In this document: piece after piece, positions 25,483-33,719 of the stretch | Numbering within the stretch: the first letter of the stretch is position 1 | Layout of the letters: each line of letters begins with the position of its first letter | Origin: DASZTV01 sp035550655 | GTDB lineage: Bacteria > Actinomycetota > Actinomycetes > JAFAQI01 | Direction of reading: 5' to 3' | Assembly: GCA_035550655.1 (NCBI GenBank) | Contig: DASZOU010000004.1 | Location: 62,001-126,000, forward strand | DNA: 64,000 nucleotides | The notes under the pieces: generated by a model | Database searches by the model: none | Told to the model about the DNA's origin: nothing | The model's input: the letters and a program-made list of their open reading frames with translations, nothing else | Translations under genes and position numbers: made by a program

Positions 25483-28091
25483 CGACCCAGAAGCCGGACA
25501 TCATCGTCATCCTCACCGACGAGGAGCGCGCGGTCCCGCCGTACGAGACCGATGAGCTCAAGACCTGGCGCGAGCAGAACCTGCTGAGCACGCAGTGGTT
25601 CCGTGACAACGCGGTCAGCTTCGAGCGCCACTACACCGGCTCGCTCGCCTGCGTTCCGAGCCGGCCGACGATGTTCACCGGGCAGTACCCGGACCTCCAT
25701 GGCGTCACGCAGACCGACGGCCTCGGCAAGATGGCCAACGACTCGCGGATGCGGTGGCTGCCACCGGGTCAGGTCCCCACGCTCGGCAACTGGTTCCGGG
25801 CCGCCGGGTACGACACTCACTACGACGGCAAGTGGCACATCAGCCACGCCGACCTGATCGAGAACGGGCGCCCGCTCGCCACGAACGGCGCCGACGGCAC
25901 GGTGATCCCGGAGGCGGTGGCGCGCTACCTCGAGGCCGACCCGCTCGCGCCGTACGGGTTCTCCGGCTGGGTCGGCCCGGAGCCCCACGGCGCCGGGCTG
26001 GCCGACAGCGGCTTCCGCCGCGACCCGCTGATCGCCGAGCGGGTCGTGGCGTGGCTTGCCGACCGCTACGACCGCCGGCGCTCGGGTGACACCGCGGCGC
26101 AGCGGCCGTTCCTGCTCGTGGCGAGCTTCGTCAACCCGCACGACATCGTGCTGTACCCCGCCTGGCGGGGGCGGCGGAGTCCGTTGAAGCCGTCACCGCT
26201 CGACCCGCCGGACGTGCCGGCGGCGCCGACCGCCGACGAGAACCTGTCGACGAAGCCGTCGGCGCAGGCGGCGTACCGCGCAGCGTACCCGTCGGGTTAC
26301 GGCCCGGCCCCCGCGATCGAGCGGATCTACCGCAGCGGCGCGCAGGAGTACCGCAACTTGTACTACCGGCTGCACGCCGAGGTGGACCGCCCGCTCGAAC
26401 GGGTACGCCGCGCTATCGACGAGCAGGCGACCGGTGAGACCGTCGTCGTCCGCACCGCCGACCACGGCGAGCTGCTCGGCGCGCACGGCGGGCTGCACCA
26501 GAAGTGGTTCAACCTCTACGACGAGGCGACGCGAATCCCGTTCTTCATCGCCCGCCTCGGCAGCGACAAGCCGACAACCCCGAGGCGCATCGCAACTCCG
26601 ACGTCGCACGTCGACATCGTGCCGACGCTGCTTGCCGCCGCCGGCATCGACGAGGCGGCGGTCTCCCGGCGGCTGCGGAAGGACTTCACGGAGGTCCACC
26701 CGCTGCCCGGCCGCAACCTCATGCCGATGGTCGACGGCGCTGCGACCCCGGAGGCGGCGAAGCGAGCGGTCTACCTGCTCACCCGCGACAACATGCTCGA
26801 GGGCGACTCCGGGCTGTCCGGTCTCGCTCGCCGGCTGCGCCGCACGTCGAACCCGCCGGCTCCGCTGCGGATCCAGGTCGCGGCGCACACGGGCTCCAAC
26901 TTCGAGGGCATCGTCGCGCGCGTCGACGCGAGCGACGCGCAGCGCGGCGGCGGGCACCTGTGGAAGCTGGTGCGCACGTTCGACGACCCCGCGACCTGGA
27001 CTACGCCGGGCGTCACCCATCTCGCGTCCAACGGCATCGGCGGGCCGGAGTACCGCCGCGACCCGCTGCCGGACGAATGGGAGCTGTACGACCTTGACGA
27101 CGACCCGATCGAGGCGAACAACCGGGCCGGCGACGAGAAGTGCCGCGCGGTGTTCGAGCATCTGCAGTTCCGCCTCAAGGAAGAGCGAGCGGCCTGCGTA
27201 CCGGAACGCAACAACCCCTGGCCGTACGTCGAGCGGAAGCCGGTGCCGGCCGCAAAGAAGCCGCGCGGGCCACAACGGCTGATCCGCCGGGTGGTGCAGA
27301 GCGTCGGCATGCACCCGGAGCTCAAGACACCCGACTCGTTCGACCTGCGGGGCCGCCGCGCCCTCGTGGTCGGCACGAACCACGGCGTACTCGACGTCGG
27401 CAAGGCCACCGGAGTCTTCGCCTCCGAGCTGACGGTGCCGTACTACGCGTTCCTCGACGCCGGGATGGAGGTCGACGTCGCGAGCCCGAAGGGCGGCGCG
27501 ATCCCGGTCGACCCGATGTCGCTGAAGCCGGTCCTGCGCTGCCCGGCGGACGACCGCTTCCTCGCCGACGACACGTTGCGCCGCAAGGTGAACGACTCAC
27601 TGCCGATCGCCGCAGCGAACATCGCCGACTACGACATCCTGTACCTGGCCGGCGGTTGGGGCGCGGCCTTCGACTTCGCGACGTCGGACGAGCTGGCGGC
27701 GGCGGTGACAGCGGCGGCCGCCGCCAACCTGTCGATCGGCGGCATCTGCCACGGACCGCTCGGTTTGGTCAACGCGACGGCGCCCGACGGCCGACCGCTC
27801 GTCGAGGGACGCAAGATCAGCGCAGTCACCGACAAGCAGGTGCGCGAGCTGGGCATCGCCTCTACGCCATTCCACCCGGAGACCGAGCTGCGTCGTAGCG
27901 GCGCGGAGTTCGAGTGCGAGGCCAGGTTCCGTGACCCGTTCGCGAACCACTGGGTGGTCGACGGCAACCTCGTCACCGGCCAGAACCAGAACGCCGGGCC
28001 GTGGGTGGCCCAGGAGCTGATGCGGCAGGTGGCGAGTCGACAGGCGGCTGTGCCGGACAACACCGAAGCGGAAGAGAAGGAAGCGGTCTGA
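25479..28091 (+). CDS. Sulfatase fused to DJ-1/PfpI domain
   Basis: An 870-residue two-domain protein. Residues about 1-590 are a type I sulfatase: metal-site DE at 14-15 (VILTDEERA), formylglycine Cys58 in LACVPSRPTMFTGQYPDLHG, and the late RTADHGELLGAHGGLHQKW. After a basic, Pro-rich linker (about 585-620), residues about 625-850 form a DJ-1/PfpI/class-I glutamine-amidotransferase-like domain with nucleophile elbow GGICHGPLGL (Cys757) and ILYLAGGWGAAFDF. Both domains keep their catalytic Cys. No signal peptide, so cytoplasmic. It overlaps its neighbours by 4 and 1-3 bp. I know of no characterised enzyme with this architecture. Confidence 0.88.
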   Translation: MTTQKPDIIVILTDEERAVPPYETDELKTWREQNLLSTQWFRDNAVSFERHYTGSLACVPSRPTMFTGQYPDLHGVTQTDGLGKMANDSRMRWLPPGQVPTLGNWFRAAGYDTHYDGKWHISHADLIENGRPLATNGADGTVIPEAVARYLEADPLAPYGFSGWVGPEPHGAGLADSGFRRDPLIAERVVAWLADRYDRRRSGDTAAQRPFLLVASFVNPHDIVLYPAWRGRRSPLKPSPLDPPDVPAAPTADENLSTKPSAQAAYRAAYPSGYGPAPAIERIYRSGAQEYRNLYYRLHAEVDRPLERVRRAIDEQATGETVVVRTADHGELLGAHGGLHQKWFNLYDEATRIPFFIARLGSDKPTTPRRIATPTSHVDIVPTLLAAAGIDEAAVSRRLRKDFTEVHPLPGRNLMPMVDGAATPEAAKRAVYLLTRDNMLEGDSGLSGLARRLRRTSNPPAPLRIQVAAHTGSNFEGIVARVDASDAQRGGGHLWKLVRTFDDPATWTTPGVTHLASNGIGGPEYRRDPLPDEWELYDLDDDPIEANNRAGDEKCRAVFEHLQFRLKEERAACVPERNNPWPYVERKPVPAAKKPRGPQRLIRRVVQSVGMHPELKTPDSFDLRGRRALVVGTNHGVLDVGKATGVFASELTVPYYAFLDAGMEVDVASPKGGAIPVDPMSLKPVLRCPADDRFLADDTLRRKVNDSLPIAAANIADYDILYLAGGWGAAFDFATSDELAAAVTAAAAANLSIGGICHGPLGLVNATAPDGRPLVEGRKISAVTDKQVRELGIASTPFHPETELRRSGAEFECEARFRDPFANHWVVDGNLVTGQNQNAGPWVAQELMRQVASRQAAVPDNTEAEEKEAV

Positions 28092-28813
28092 TGACGGACG
28101 TCCTCGCCCCCCGGTACGGCACGATCAACCTGCCGTACATCTCCACGTGGCCCAGCAAGCCCATGGATGAACCCATGTGGGCGCTCAACCTCATGCACTA
28201 CCGCACGAAGGCGGAGTACGCCGACGGGCGCGAGACAAACCTCACCGGCTGGGAGGCCGACAACCTCTACAGCCCGCTCGGCCCGATCGCAGCGATCGGT
28301 GCCGAGCTCGTGATCGTCGCGATCGTCGTGGACCAGACCGCGGGCTCCGACTACAAGTGGGACCGAGTAGCGATCGTCCGGTACCCGAACCGGCAGGCGC
28401 TCGCTGACATGAACATGTCGCCGGAGTTCCAGGACCTGCACATCCACAAGGACGCCGGCATGAAGTTCACGATCGTCTCGGCAACCTTCCCTCAGCCGGA
28501 GACCGTCGACCGCTCCCTCCTCGACACCGACACGAGTCCAGAGTCGCTGCTGCTCCTGCAGGTCGTCGCCGACGCGGCCGCGCCAGAGGTCGAGCTTCCG
28601 GGCGCGCGGCGGGTCGGCACTTTCACCATCGAGGACAACGTCATCGGCGACGACCGCAAGTGGGCCGAAGCCCGGTGGGACCTGCTGCCGTCAAGCACCA
28701 GCGCCGAGGCGATCCGCGAGGCGACCGACGCTGCGGCGACGGACATCGACCGTTACGTGCTCACGATCAAGCCGCAGCTCGGCGACTTCTTGCGGGCAGT
28801 CGCCAAGTCCTGA
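28091..28813 (+). CDS. Hypothetical protein, possible tandem dimeric alpha/beta barrel
   Basis: A 240-residue soluble protein; last gene of the sulfatase/transporter operon, starting in a TGATG junction. It has two similar-sized halves: VAIVRYPNRQALADMNMSPEFQDLHIHKDAG in the first resembles DUF1330/ABM-type barrels, and the second half (LLLLQVVADAA to KPQLGDFLRAVAKS) could be a divergent repeat. Catalytic residues cannot be named. Conservation of operon order suggests a role on the same substrate as the sulfatases. Confidence 0.65.
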   Translation: MTDVLAPRYGTINLPYISTWPSKPMDEPMWALNLMHYRTKAEYADGRETNLTGWEADNLYSPLGPIAAIGAELVIVAIVVDQTAGSDYKWDRVAIVRYPNRQALADMNMSPEFQDLHIHKDAGMKFTIVSATFPQPETVDRSLLDTDTSPESLLLLQVVADAAAPEVELPGARRVGTFTIEDNVIGDDRKWAEARWDLLPSSTSAEAIREATDAAATDIDRYVLTIKPQLGDFLRAVAKS

Positions 28814-28819
28814 CCACGC

Positions 28820-28876
28820 CGAACTTGCACTTTCGGCCCGTTTTTCTCGCTCAAACGGGCCGAAAGTGCAAGTTCG
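28820..28876. terminator. Perfect 24-bp-arm stem-loop, bidirectional terminator
   Basis: Arms 28820-28843 and 28853-28876 are perfectly complementary over 24 bp around a 9-nt loop (TTCTCGCTC). The arm contains CTTGCACTTTCGGCCC. It sits exactly between the end of the sulfatase operon and the end of the convergent haloalkane dehalogenase gene, and T runs occur at the arm/loop border. It should stop transcription from both sides. Confidence 0.8.
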
Positions 28877-28893
28877 CGGGGCCCTTGGGGTCC

Positions 28894-29802
28894 CTAGTTC
28901 GCGGTGATGAAGTCGGCGATCGCTTCGGCGATCTCCGGGCCTTTGTCCTCCTGCAGGAAGTGACCGGCATTCTCGATCGTGCGATGCGGCTGACCCTTCG
29001 TGCCGGGGACGCGCTCGAGGAAGAGCCGGTCGCTGCCCTTGGTCACCGGGTCGCTGTCGCTGAACAGCATCAGCATCGGCTTGTCCCACTTGGCGAAGAC
29101 CTCCCACGCCGCGCGGTTCGCCTCCGATGCCGGGTCATCCGGCTCGATGGGAACCAGCGTCGGGAAGACCCGCGCGCCCGCCTTGTAGGTGTCGTCCGGG
29201 AACGGCGCGTTGTACGCCGCGAGCACCTCGTCCGTGGGCTTGTTCACCACGGCCGTGCTGATGATGAAGCCGATGTCGAAGTTGGGTGTCTCCTGTGAGA
29301 ACCGCCGCCAGTTCAGGAATGCCTCGGTGATCTTGGTGTCGCCGGTCGGCAGTCCGGTGTTGCCGATGGCGACGCGACTGAAGCGGTCCGGGTTCTCCGC
29401 GACCACGCGCAGCCCGATGAGGCCACCCCAGTCCTGGCCGAAGAACGTGATGTCCGACAGGTCGAGCTGGTCGAAGAGCAGGCTGCGGATCCACTCCACA
29501 TGGCGGGCATACGTGTAGTCGCTGCGCTCCGTCGGCTTGTCGGAGCGACCGAAGCCGACGAGGTCCGGCGCGATGCAGCGCAGACCGCGCCCGACCAGGA
29601 CGGGAATCATCGTGCGGTACAGGAAGCACCACGACGGCTCGCCGTGCATGAGCAGCACGACTTGGCCGTCTCGCGGACCTTCGTCGAGGTAGTGGATCCG
29701 CAACGATCCGCCCTCACCGTCGGGCACCTCCGCGTAGTGAGGCTCGAACCCGAAGTCGGGCAGTCCCTCGAAACAGTCGTCGGGCGTGCGCAGTGCCTTC
29801 AC
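28894..29802 (-). CDS. Haloalkane dehalogenase (alpha/beta hydrolase)
   Basis: A 302-residue alpha/beta hydrolase. The nucleophile is Asp124 in FFGQDWGGLIG and the oxyanion motif is HGEPSW (53-58); LFSDSDPVTKG and ENAGHFLQED supply the acid and base. An Asp nucleophile followed by Trp, together with HGEPSW, fits subfamily I haloalkane dehalogenases (DhlA/DhmA-like), which release halide and an alcohol from alkyl halides. Some relatives are epoxide hydrolases, but these lack this exact pattern. GGAAGGG precedes the GTG start. A TetR gene lies just upstream on the same strand (37 bp). Confidence 0.88.
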   Translation of the reverse strand: MKALRTPDDCFEGLPDFGFEPHYAEVPDGEGGSLRIHYLDEGPRDGQVVLLMHGEPSWCFLYRTMIPVLVGRGLRCIAPDLVGFGRSDKPTERSDYTYARHVEWIRSLLFDQLDLSDITFFGQDWGGLIGLRVVAENPDRFSRVAIGNTGLPTGDTKITEAFLNWRRFSQETPNFDIGFIISTAVVNKPTDEVLAAYNAPFPDDTYKAGARVFPTLVPIEPDDPASEANRAAWEVFAKWDKPMLMLFSDSDPVTKGSDRLFLERVPGTKGQPHRTIENAGHFLQEDKGPEIAEAIADFITAN

Positions 29803-29838
29803 CGTGGATCCCTTCCGGAGGTTTCGTCGTACGTGCTG

Positions 29839-30438
29839 TCAGGTCGGCAGGAGCCGGTCGAGCGACGCCTTGATGGTCGCGGCGGCTCGCGGCGTCGTCA
29901 GCTTGTGATCGACCCGCAGCAGCTCCATCGACTCGAAAGAAGTCAGTACGTCGGCGCCGGCGACGACCGTCGAGCGCTCAGCAGCCGGCAGCGTGGCGAG
30001 CTCCGGCGCGAACTGCTGCTCGACCTGTTCGCGCAGGTACTCCCGGCGCTGGTGCAGCGCGGCCGCGATGACCGGCTGGAACGGCGCGCGGATCAGCGCC
30101 GCTCGCATCACGGGCGCGACGCGCTCGTAGAGCGTGACCCGTTGCGAGACCAGTGCGTCGATGCGATCAGCGCGCGGCCCCTGTCCGGCGTTCGACAGCT
30201 CGAACAGATGCCCGACGGTGTCCAGGTGACGCCCTATGGCGATGCGGCCCATCTCGTCGAGGTCGTCGAAGTAGCGGAAGACCGACCGCAACGAGACGCC
30301 GGAGCGTTCGGCGACAGAAGCGACCGAGGGGTTGAGCTCACCCTCGCGGAACAGCTCGAGCAGTGCGTCCACCACGGCCTCGCGGTTACGCCCGCGGCGC
30401 GCGCGGCGACCGTCGAGCTCCGACGAGGTGGCGGTCAC
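29839..30438 (-). CDS. TetR family transcriptional regulator
   Basis: A 199-residue regulator: N-terminal helix-turn-helix (VASVAERSGVSLRSVFRYF, about 40-58) and a helical effector domain. The GTG at 30438 has an AGGAGG site (30448-30443) four bases upstream, which decides the start against longer readings. It is upstream of the dehalogenase gene on the same strand and divergent from a hypothetical gene; a 12-bp palindrome CTACGGCCGTAG (30447-30458) overlaps its ribosome site and is a candidate autoregulatory operator. Confidence 0.85.
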   Translation of the reverse strand: MTATSSELDGRRARRGRNREAVVDALLELFREGELNPSVASVAERSGVSLRSVFRYFDDLDEMGRIAIGRHLDTVGHLFELSNAGQGPRADRIDALVSQRVTLYERVAPVMRAALIRAPFQPVIAAALHQRREYLREQVEQQFAPELATLPAAERSTVVAGADVLTSFESMELLRVDHKLTTPRAAATIKASLDRLLPT

Positions 30439-30446
30439 CGTTCCTC

Positions 30447-30458
30447 CTACGGCCGTAG
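30447..30458. promoter_or_regulatory. Palindrome CTACGGCCGTAG, candidate TetR operator
   Basis: A perfect 12-bp palindrome that overlaps the ribosome-binding site of the minus-strand TetR gene and lies just upstream of the TTGACA box of the divergent gene. This is a position expected of a TetR-type autorepression site. Binding is inferred only from position. Confidence 0.35.
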
Positions 30459-30463
30459 ATGTA

Positions 30464-30492
30464 TTGACAGTATACATGACAGTTTCTACGGT
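30464..30492 (+). promoter_or_regulatory. Leaderless promoter TTGACA-17-TACGGT
   Basis: TTGACA (30464-30469), a 17-bp spacer and TACGGT (30487-30492), then 6 nt to the GTG start at 30499. There is no Shine-Dalgarno, so the transcript should begin at the start codon. The spacer contains GTATAC and repeated ATGACAG/TTGACAG. Confidence 0.65.
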
Positions 30493-30498
30493 GAGCCC

Positions 30499-30975
30499 GT
30501 GACACGGGCCATCGACATCCCGAAGGCCTTCACGCCACGCGGCGGCTGGCACGGCGAGATGCCTGCTCCCATCCTCGCCGGATGCACGGAGCCCCTCGCC
30601 GAAGGCGCGCCGGACCTGCGCGGCCTGTGGCGGGCGGTGGACGTCACCGACGCCGCGGGCAACCCGCTGCCCGACGACCATCCGATCCGCAGCTACGTCG
30701 AGCGGATCGAACAGGCCGGCAACCGGGTGGTCGTGACGTCGGCCGGGATCATCCACGACATGTACGCCGACGGCACGTACGAGAACGGCGTCAACGACGT
30801 GCTGCAGACCGACTTCACGACGCCGATCTCGGTCGCCGCGACCTTCGAGGACGGCGCTCTGGTGCTGCGCCCGAAGGACTTCCCGGGATGGGAGGTGCGG
30901 AGGTGGCGTGCCGGCGAGCTGCTGCGCTGGCGTTACCACACCCTCTTCACCGCATCCCTCGAGCGCATCGGCTAG
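30499..30975 (+). CDS. Conserved hypothetical protein
   Basis: A 158-residue soluble protein of unknown function. It contains PDLRGLWRAVDVTDAAGNPL, GIIHDMYADGTYENGVNDVL and a C-terminal FPGWEVRRWRAGELLRWRYH. The pattern of strands suggests a lipocalin-like beta barrel. The GTG at 30499 fits the leaderless promoter directly upstream. It is divergent from the TetR regulator, so it is its likely target together with the dehalogenase. Confidence 0.65.
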   Translation: MTRAIDIPKAFTPRGGWHGEMPAPILAGCTEPLAEGAPDLRGLWRAVDVTDAAGNPLPDDHPIRSYVERIEQAGNRVVVTSAGIIHDMYADGTYENGVNDVLQTDFTTPISVAATFEDGALVLRPKDFPGWEVRRWRAGELLRWRYHTLFTASLERIG

Positions 30976-31002
30976 CCGCGACTCGCGGACGGCCGGACGA
31001 TC

Positions 31003-31054
31003 GCGTTCGTCAACCTGGGGTTGACGAACGCGCGACGTCAACCTACGGTTGACG
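31003..31054. promoter_or_regulatory. Twin operator CGTCAACCTNNGGTTGACG
   Basis: Two copies of the same dyad precede the HTH-ClpN gene. The first is 31003-31031, with perfect 13-bp arms and a 3-nt centre. The second is 31036-31054, with perfect 8-bp arms. Both share the 19-bp core CGTCAACCTNNGGTTGACG, centred 28 bp apart. The right arm of the first contains the -35 and the centre of the second contains the -10, so a bound repressor would block RNA polymerase. Confidence 0.75.
31021..31049 (+). promoter_or_regulatory. Leaderless promoter TTGACG-17-TACGGT
   Basis: TTGACG (31021-31026), a 17-bp spacer and TACGGT (31044-31049), then 6 nt to the ATG at 31056. No ribosome site is present. The promoter lies wholly within the twin operator, consistent with tight autoregulation. 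Confidence 0.75.
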
Positions 31055-31055
31055 C

Positions 31056-31829
31056 ATGTCAGATCTTCCAATTCGCCTCGACGAGCTGATCGACCACGTC
31101 ATCTCGCAGCACCCTCACGGCGATGCACTGCAGCACCTCGAAGACGCCGTTGCGACCTCGGCTCGAGTCACGGAGATCGCCGACCATCTGGTCGGCCACT
31201 TCGTCGACCAGGCACGGCGATCCGGCGCTTCATGGACCGACATCGGCGCCCACATGGGTGTCTCGAAGCAGGCCGCGCAGAAGCGCTTCGTGGTGGCGCG
31301 GCACTGGGCCGATCCAGAGGACCCGGACTTCCCCGACCGCGGCCCGCTGTCACGCTTCACGCCGCGAGCGCGAGGTGTCGTGGCCATGACCAAGGAACAG
31401 GCCGGCGCCCTCGGCCACAGCGAGGTGACGAACGTCCACCTCCTGCTCGGGCTGATCGCCGAGCCGGACGGCCTCGCCGCCCAGGCCATCAAGGCTGAAA
31501 GCGGGCTCGAGCTCGACGCGGTGCGTGAGGCGGTGCTCGCGACGCAGCAGAAGGGCACGCGCAAGGCACGCGGCAGCGTTCGGTTCAGCCGCGAGGCGAA
31601 GAAGACGCTCGAGCTCTCACTCCGCCAGGCGCTTCGGCTGGGGCACAACTACATCGGAACCGAGCACCTTCTCCTCGGGGTGCTGCAACAGGACAAGGAC
31701 CCCGCATCGCTGCTCCTGCACGGCCTGAACGTCAGCTACGACGGGAGCTGCCAGTGGCTCACCAAGGAGCTCGAGAAGATCGGAGTCGCCCGGCGAGCTG
31801 CCACCAAGCGCCGCCGCCTCAAGCAGTGA
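31056..31829 (+). CDS. HTH-ClpN domain protein, probable autoregulator
   Basis: A 257-residue protein. Residues about 25-85 form a helical DNA-binding-like region with a helix-turn-helix (SWTDIGAHMGVSKQAAQKRF, 59-78). Two Clp N-terminal repeats follow: about 100-165 (MTKEQAGALGHSEVTNVHLL) and about 174-245 (REAKKTLELSLRQALRLG; NYIGTEHLLLGVL). There is no AAA+ ATPase, so it is not a Clp unfoldase. In ClpC/ClpA the N-domain binds adaptors or substrates; here it may sense damaged or phosphorylated protein and control DNA binding. The twin operator over its own promoter supports self-regulation. Confidence 0.82.
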   Translation: MSDLPIRLDELIDHVISQHPHGDALQHLEDAVATSARVTEIADHLVGHFVDQARRSGASWTDIGAHMGVSKQAAQKRFVVARHWADPEDPDFPDRGPLSRFTPRARGVVAMTKEQAGALGHSEVTNVHLLLGLIAEPDGLAAQAIKAESGLELDAVREAVLATQQKGTRKARGSVRFSREAKKTLELSLRQALRLGHNYIGTEHLLLGVLQQDKDPASLLLHGLNVSYDGSCQWLTKELEKIGVARRAATKRRRLKQ

Positions 31830-31893
31830 CGGTCGCGCGGCCGTCGGAAGGCCGAGCCGGTCGATCGACGGCTCGCACAGCTTCACCTGCGGG

Positions 31894-32196
31894 TCAGAAG
31901 AGCGGTCCGGACTTCTCGACATCATGCCGCACCACGTCCATCCCGCCGTCGAGCGCCGGCCCGATCGCGGTGATGAACGTGGCCATGTGCGGCTGCGACA
32001 TGTGCGCGGTCAGCGCGTCGTCGTCCTCCCAGCGCTCAACCAGTCCGATCAGGTTCGGATCGTCCGGGGAGACCCAGAAGCTGTACTCGAGGCAACCCGG
32101 CTCAGCGGTGCTGGCGGCACTCATCGCCGCTGCCGCGGCGAGGGCGTCATCGCGCTGGTCGGCATGAACTCGGCCTCGGCCGGTGATGAGGATCAT
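31894..32196 (-). CDS. Antibiotic biosynthesis monooxygenase (ABM) family protein
   Basis: A 100-residue ferredoxin-like dimeric barrel: MILITGRGRVHADQRDDALA, AEPGCLEYSFWVSPDDPNLI, GLVERWEDDDALTAHMSQPH. It resembles putative quinol or polyketide monooxygenases of the YgiN/ABM group that act without cofactors. It stands alone between the ClpN gene and the MprF-like gene. Confidence 0.85.
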   Translation of the reverse strand: MILITGRGRVHADQRDDALAAAAAMSAASTAEPGCLEYSFWVSPDDPNLIGLVERWEDDDALTAHMSQPHMATFITAIGPALDGGMDVVRHDVEKSGPLF

Positions 32197-32311
32197 GCGC
32201 CGACCCTAGAGGACAACCAGCGCGCGCCCTCACCTGGAGATGTTGGCCCGATCCCTTAGCCTCGTGGGTGGTGAGGCGCCAGGTGGCGGGGATTGGATCG
32301 GAGGCGCGCGG

Positions 32312-33709
32312 GTGATCGGTCGGCCCAGGACTCCCTTCAGCTCGTTGCCGCCCGCCGAGCGGGAGGTACGCACGGTGTCGGCGTACCCCGAACTGCTCAG
32401 CTGGGCGGGGATCGCACTTGCCGTCGTCGGTGTCGTGATCGCGCTGCACGCCAACCACGTTCGCGACCACCAGCAGCTCGCCGAGGGGCTGGCGCTCGCC
32501 GTCGTCGGTCGCGGACTCGCCCTCGGCCGTCCGATCGTCATCCGCCATCTGCTGCTGGCGATCGGGTGCCTCGTGCTCGCCAGATTCATGGCGGCGCGCG
32601 GCGACGATGCGATCGAACAGCTCGCTTTCGTCGTCGCGGCGTTGTGCGCCCTGTGGGCCCGGCCGGCACCGCCCGGCACCGCGGCCCAGCGCAAACGCAT
32701 CGTCGAGCTGGTCGACGCGACGCCGAACGACGCACTCGCGCCGTTCGCGCAACGCCTCGACAAGTCCTACCTGTTCTCCCCCGACGGCCAGGCGGCGGTG
32801 GCCTATAAGGTGCGGCTCGGGGTTGCTGTCGCCTCCGGTGACCCGCTCGGCGCCGAGGGCTCGCGCGAGGACGCGGTGCAGGCGTACCTGCAAACCGCCG
32901 ACGCCAATGGCTGGCGGGTGGCGGTGCTCGGCGCAGGCGAGGACTGGACCGCCTGGTGGCGCGAGCACGAGGGGATGCGAGCGGTTCCCATCGGGCGCGA
33001 TGTCGTCATCGACGTGGCTGGCTTCACCATGGAGGGACGGGCCTTCCGCAACCTTCGCCAGGCGGTGCAGCGCACCCACAACTTCGGTGTCACGACGGCG
33101 ATCTACGACGAGACCGAGCTGCCGACCGAGCTACGCGCGACACTGCGCAAGATGGTGCAGGACAGCAAGCGCAACCCACACCGCGGCTTCTCGATGATCC
33201 TCGACGCCCTGCTCGAGGAAGAGCACGTCGGCACCAAGATCGCCGTCGCGTTCGACCGCGACGGCAACGTCGCCGGGTTCCAGCGCTTCGCCACCGCCGA
33301 TCGCGGTCGCGAGATCTCACAGGACCTGCCGTGGCGGGTGCCGGGCGCCCCGAACGGCGTCGACGAACGGCTCACGTACGACATGATCGAGTGGGCGAAG
33401 CAGCACGGCGCGCGGCGCGTCTCGCTGTCGTTCGCGGCGTTCCCCGAGCTGTTCGAGGCGAAGCCGGAGCGGGGCTTCGACCGGTTCGGCTACTGGGCAG
33501 CCCACCGGCTCGACCCGCTGATCAAGCTCGAGTCGCTCTACCGCTACCTGCGCAAGTTCCACGCGTTGGGCAAGCAGCGGTACGCCGTGCTCCGGCTGCG
33601 CGACGCGCTGCCGGTCGTGGTCGCGATGCTGACCCTGGAGTTCGGCGTACGCCGCACCCGCCGCCGGGAGCGGCGCGGCTGGCGGCGGCTCGCTCGCGGC
33701 CCGCAGTAG
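32312..33709 (+). CDS. Phosphatidylglycerol lysyltransferase-like (DUF2156) membrane protein
   Basis: A 465-residue protein. Two or three transmembrane helices occupy about residues 25-115. The C-terminal LPG_synthase_C/DUF2156 domain (about 130-435) shows YKVRLGVAVASGDPLGAEGS, RNLRQAVQRTHNFGV, GFSMILDALLEEEH and LSFAAFPELFEAKPERGFDR. Full MprF proteins add lysine to phosphatidylglycerol and have a long flippase region, missing here. Related actinobacterial proteins may transfer amino acids to other lipids. GTG 32312 with GGAGG (32300-32304) is preferred over ATG 32240. Confidence 0.82.
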   Translation: MIGRPRTPFSSLPPAEREVRTVSAYPELLSWAGIALAVVGVVIALHANHVRDHQQLAEGLALAVVGRGLALGRPIVIRHLLLAIGCLVLARFMAARGDDAIEQLAFVVAALCALWARPAPPGTAAQRKRIVELVDATPNDALAPFAQRLDKSYLFSPDGQAAVAYKVRLGVAVASGDPLGAEGSREDAVQAYLQTADANGWRVAVLGAGEDWTAWWREHEGMRAVPIGRDVVIDVAGFTMEGRAFRNLRQAVQRTHNFGVTTAIYDETELPTELRATLRKMVQDSKRNPHRGFSMILDALLEEEHVGTKIAVAFDRDGNVAGFQRFATADRGREISQDLPWRVPGAPNGVDERLTYDMIEWAKQHGARRVSLSFAAFPELFEAKPERGFDRFGYWAAHRLDPLIKLESLYRYLRKFHALGKQRYAVLRLRDALPVVVAMLTLEFGVRRTRRRERRGWRRLARGPQ

Positions 33710-33719
33710 CCCAACGAGG

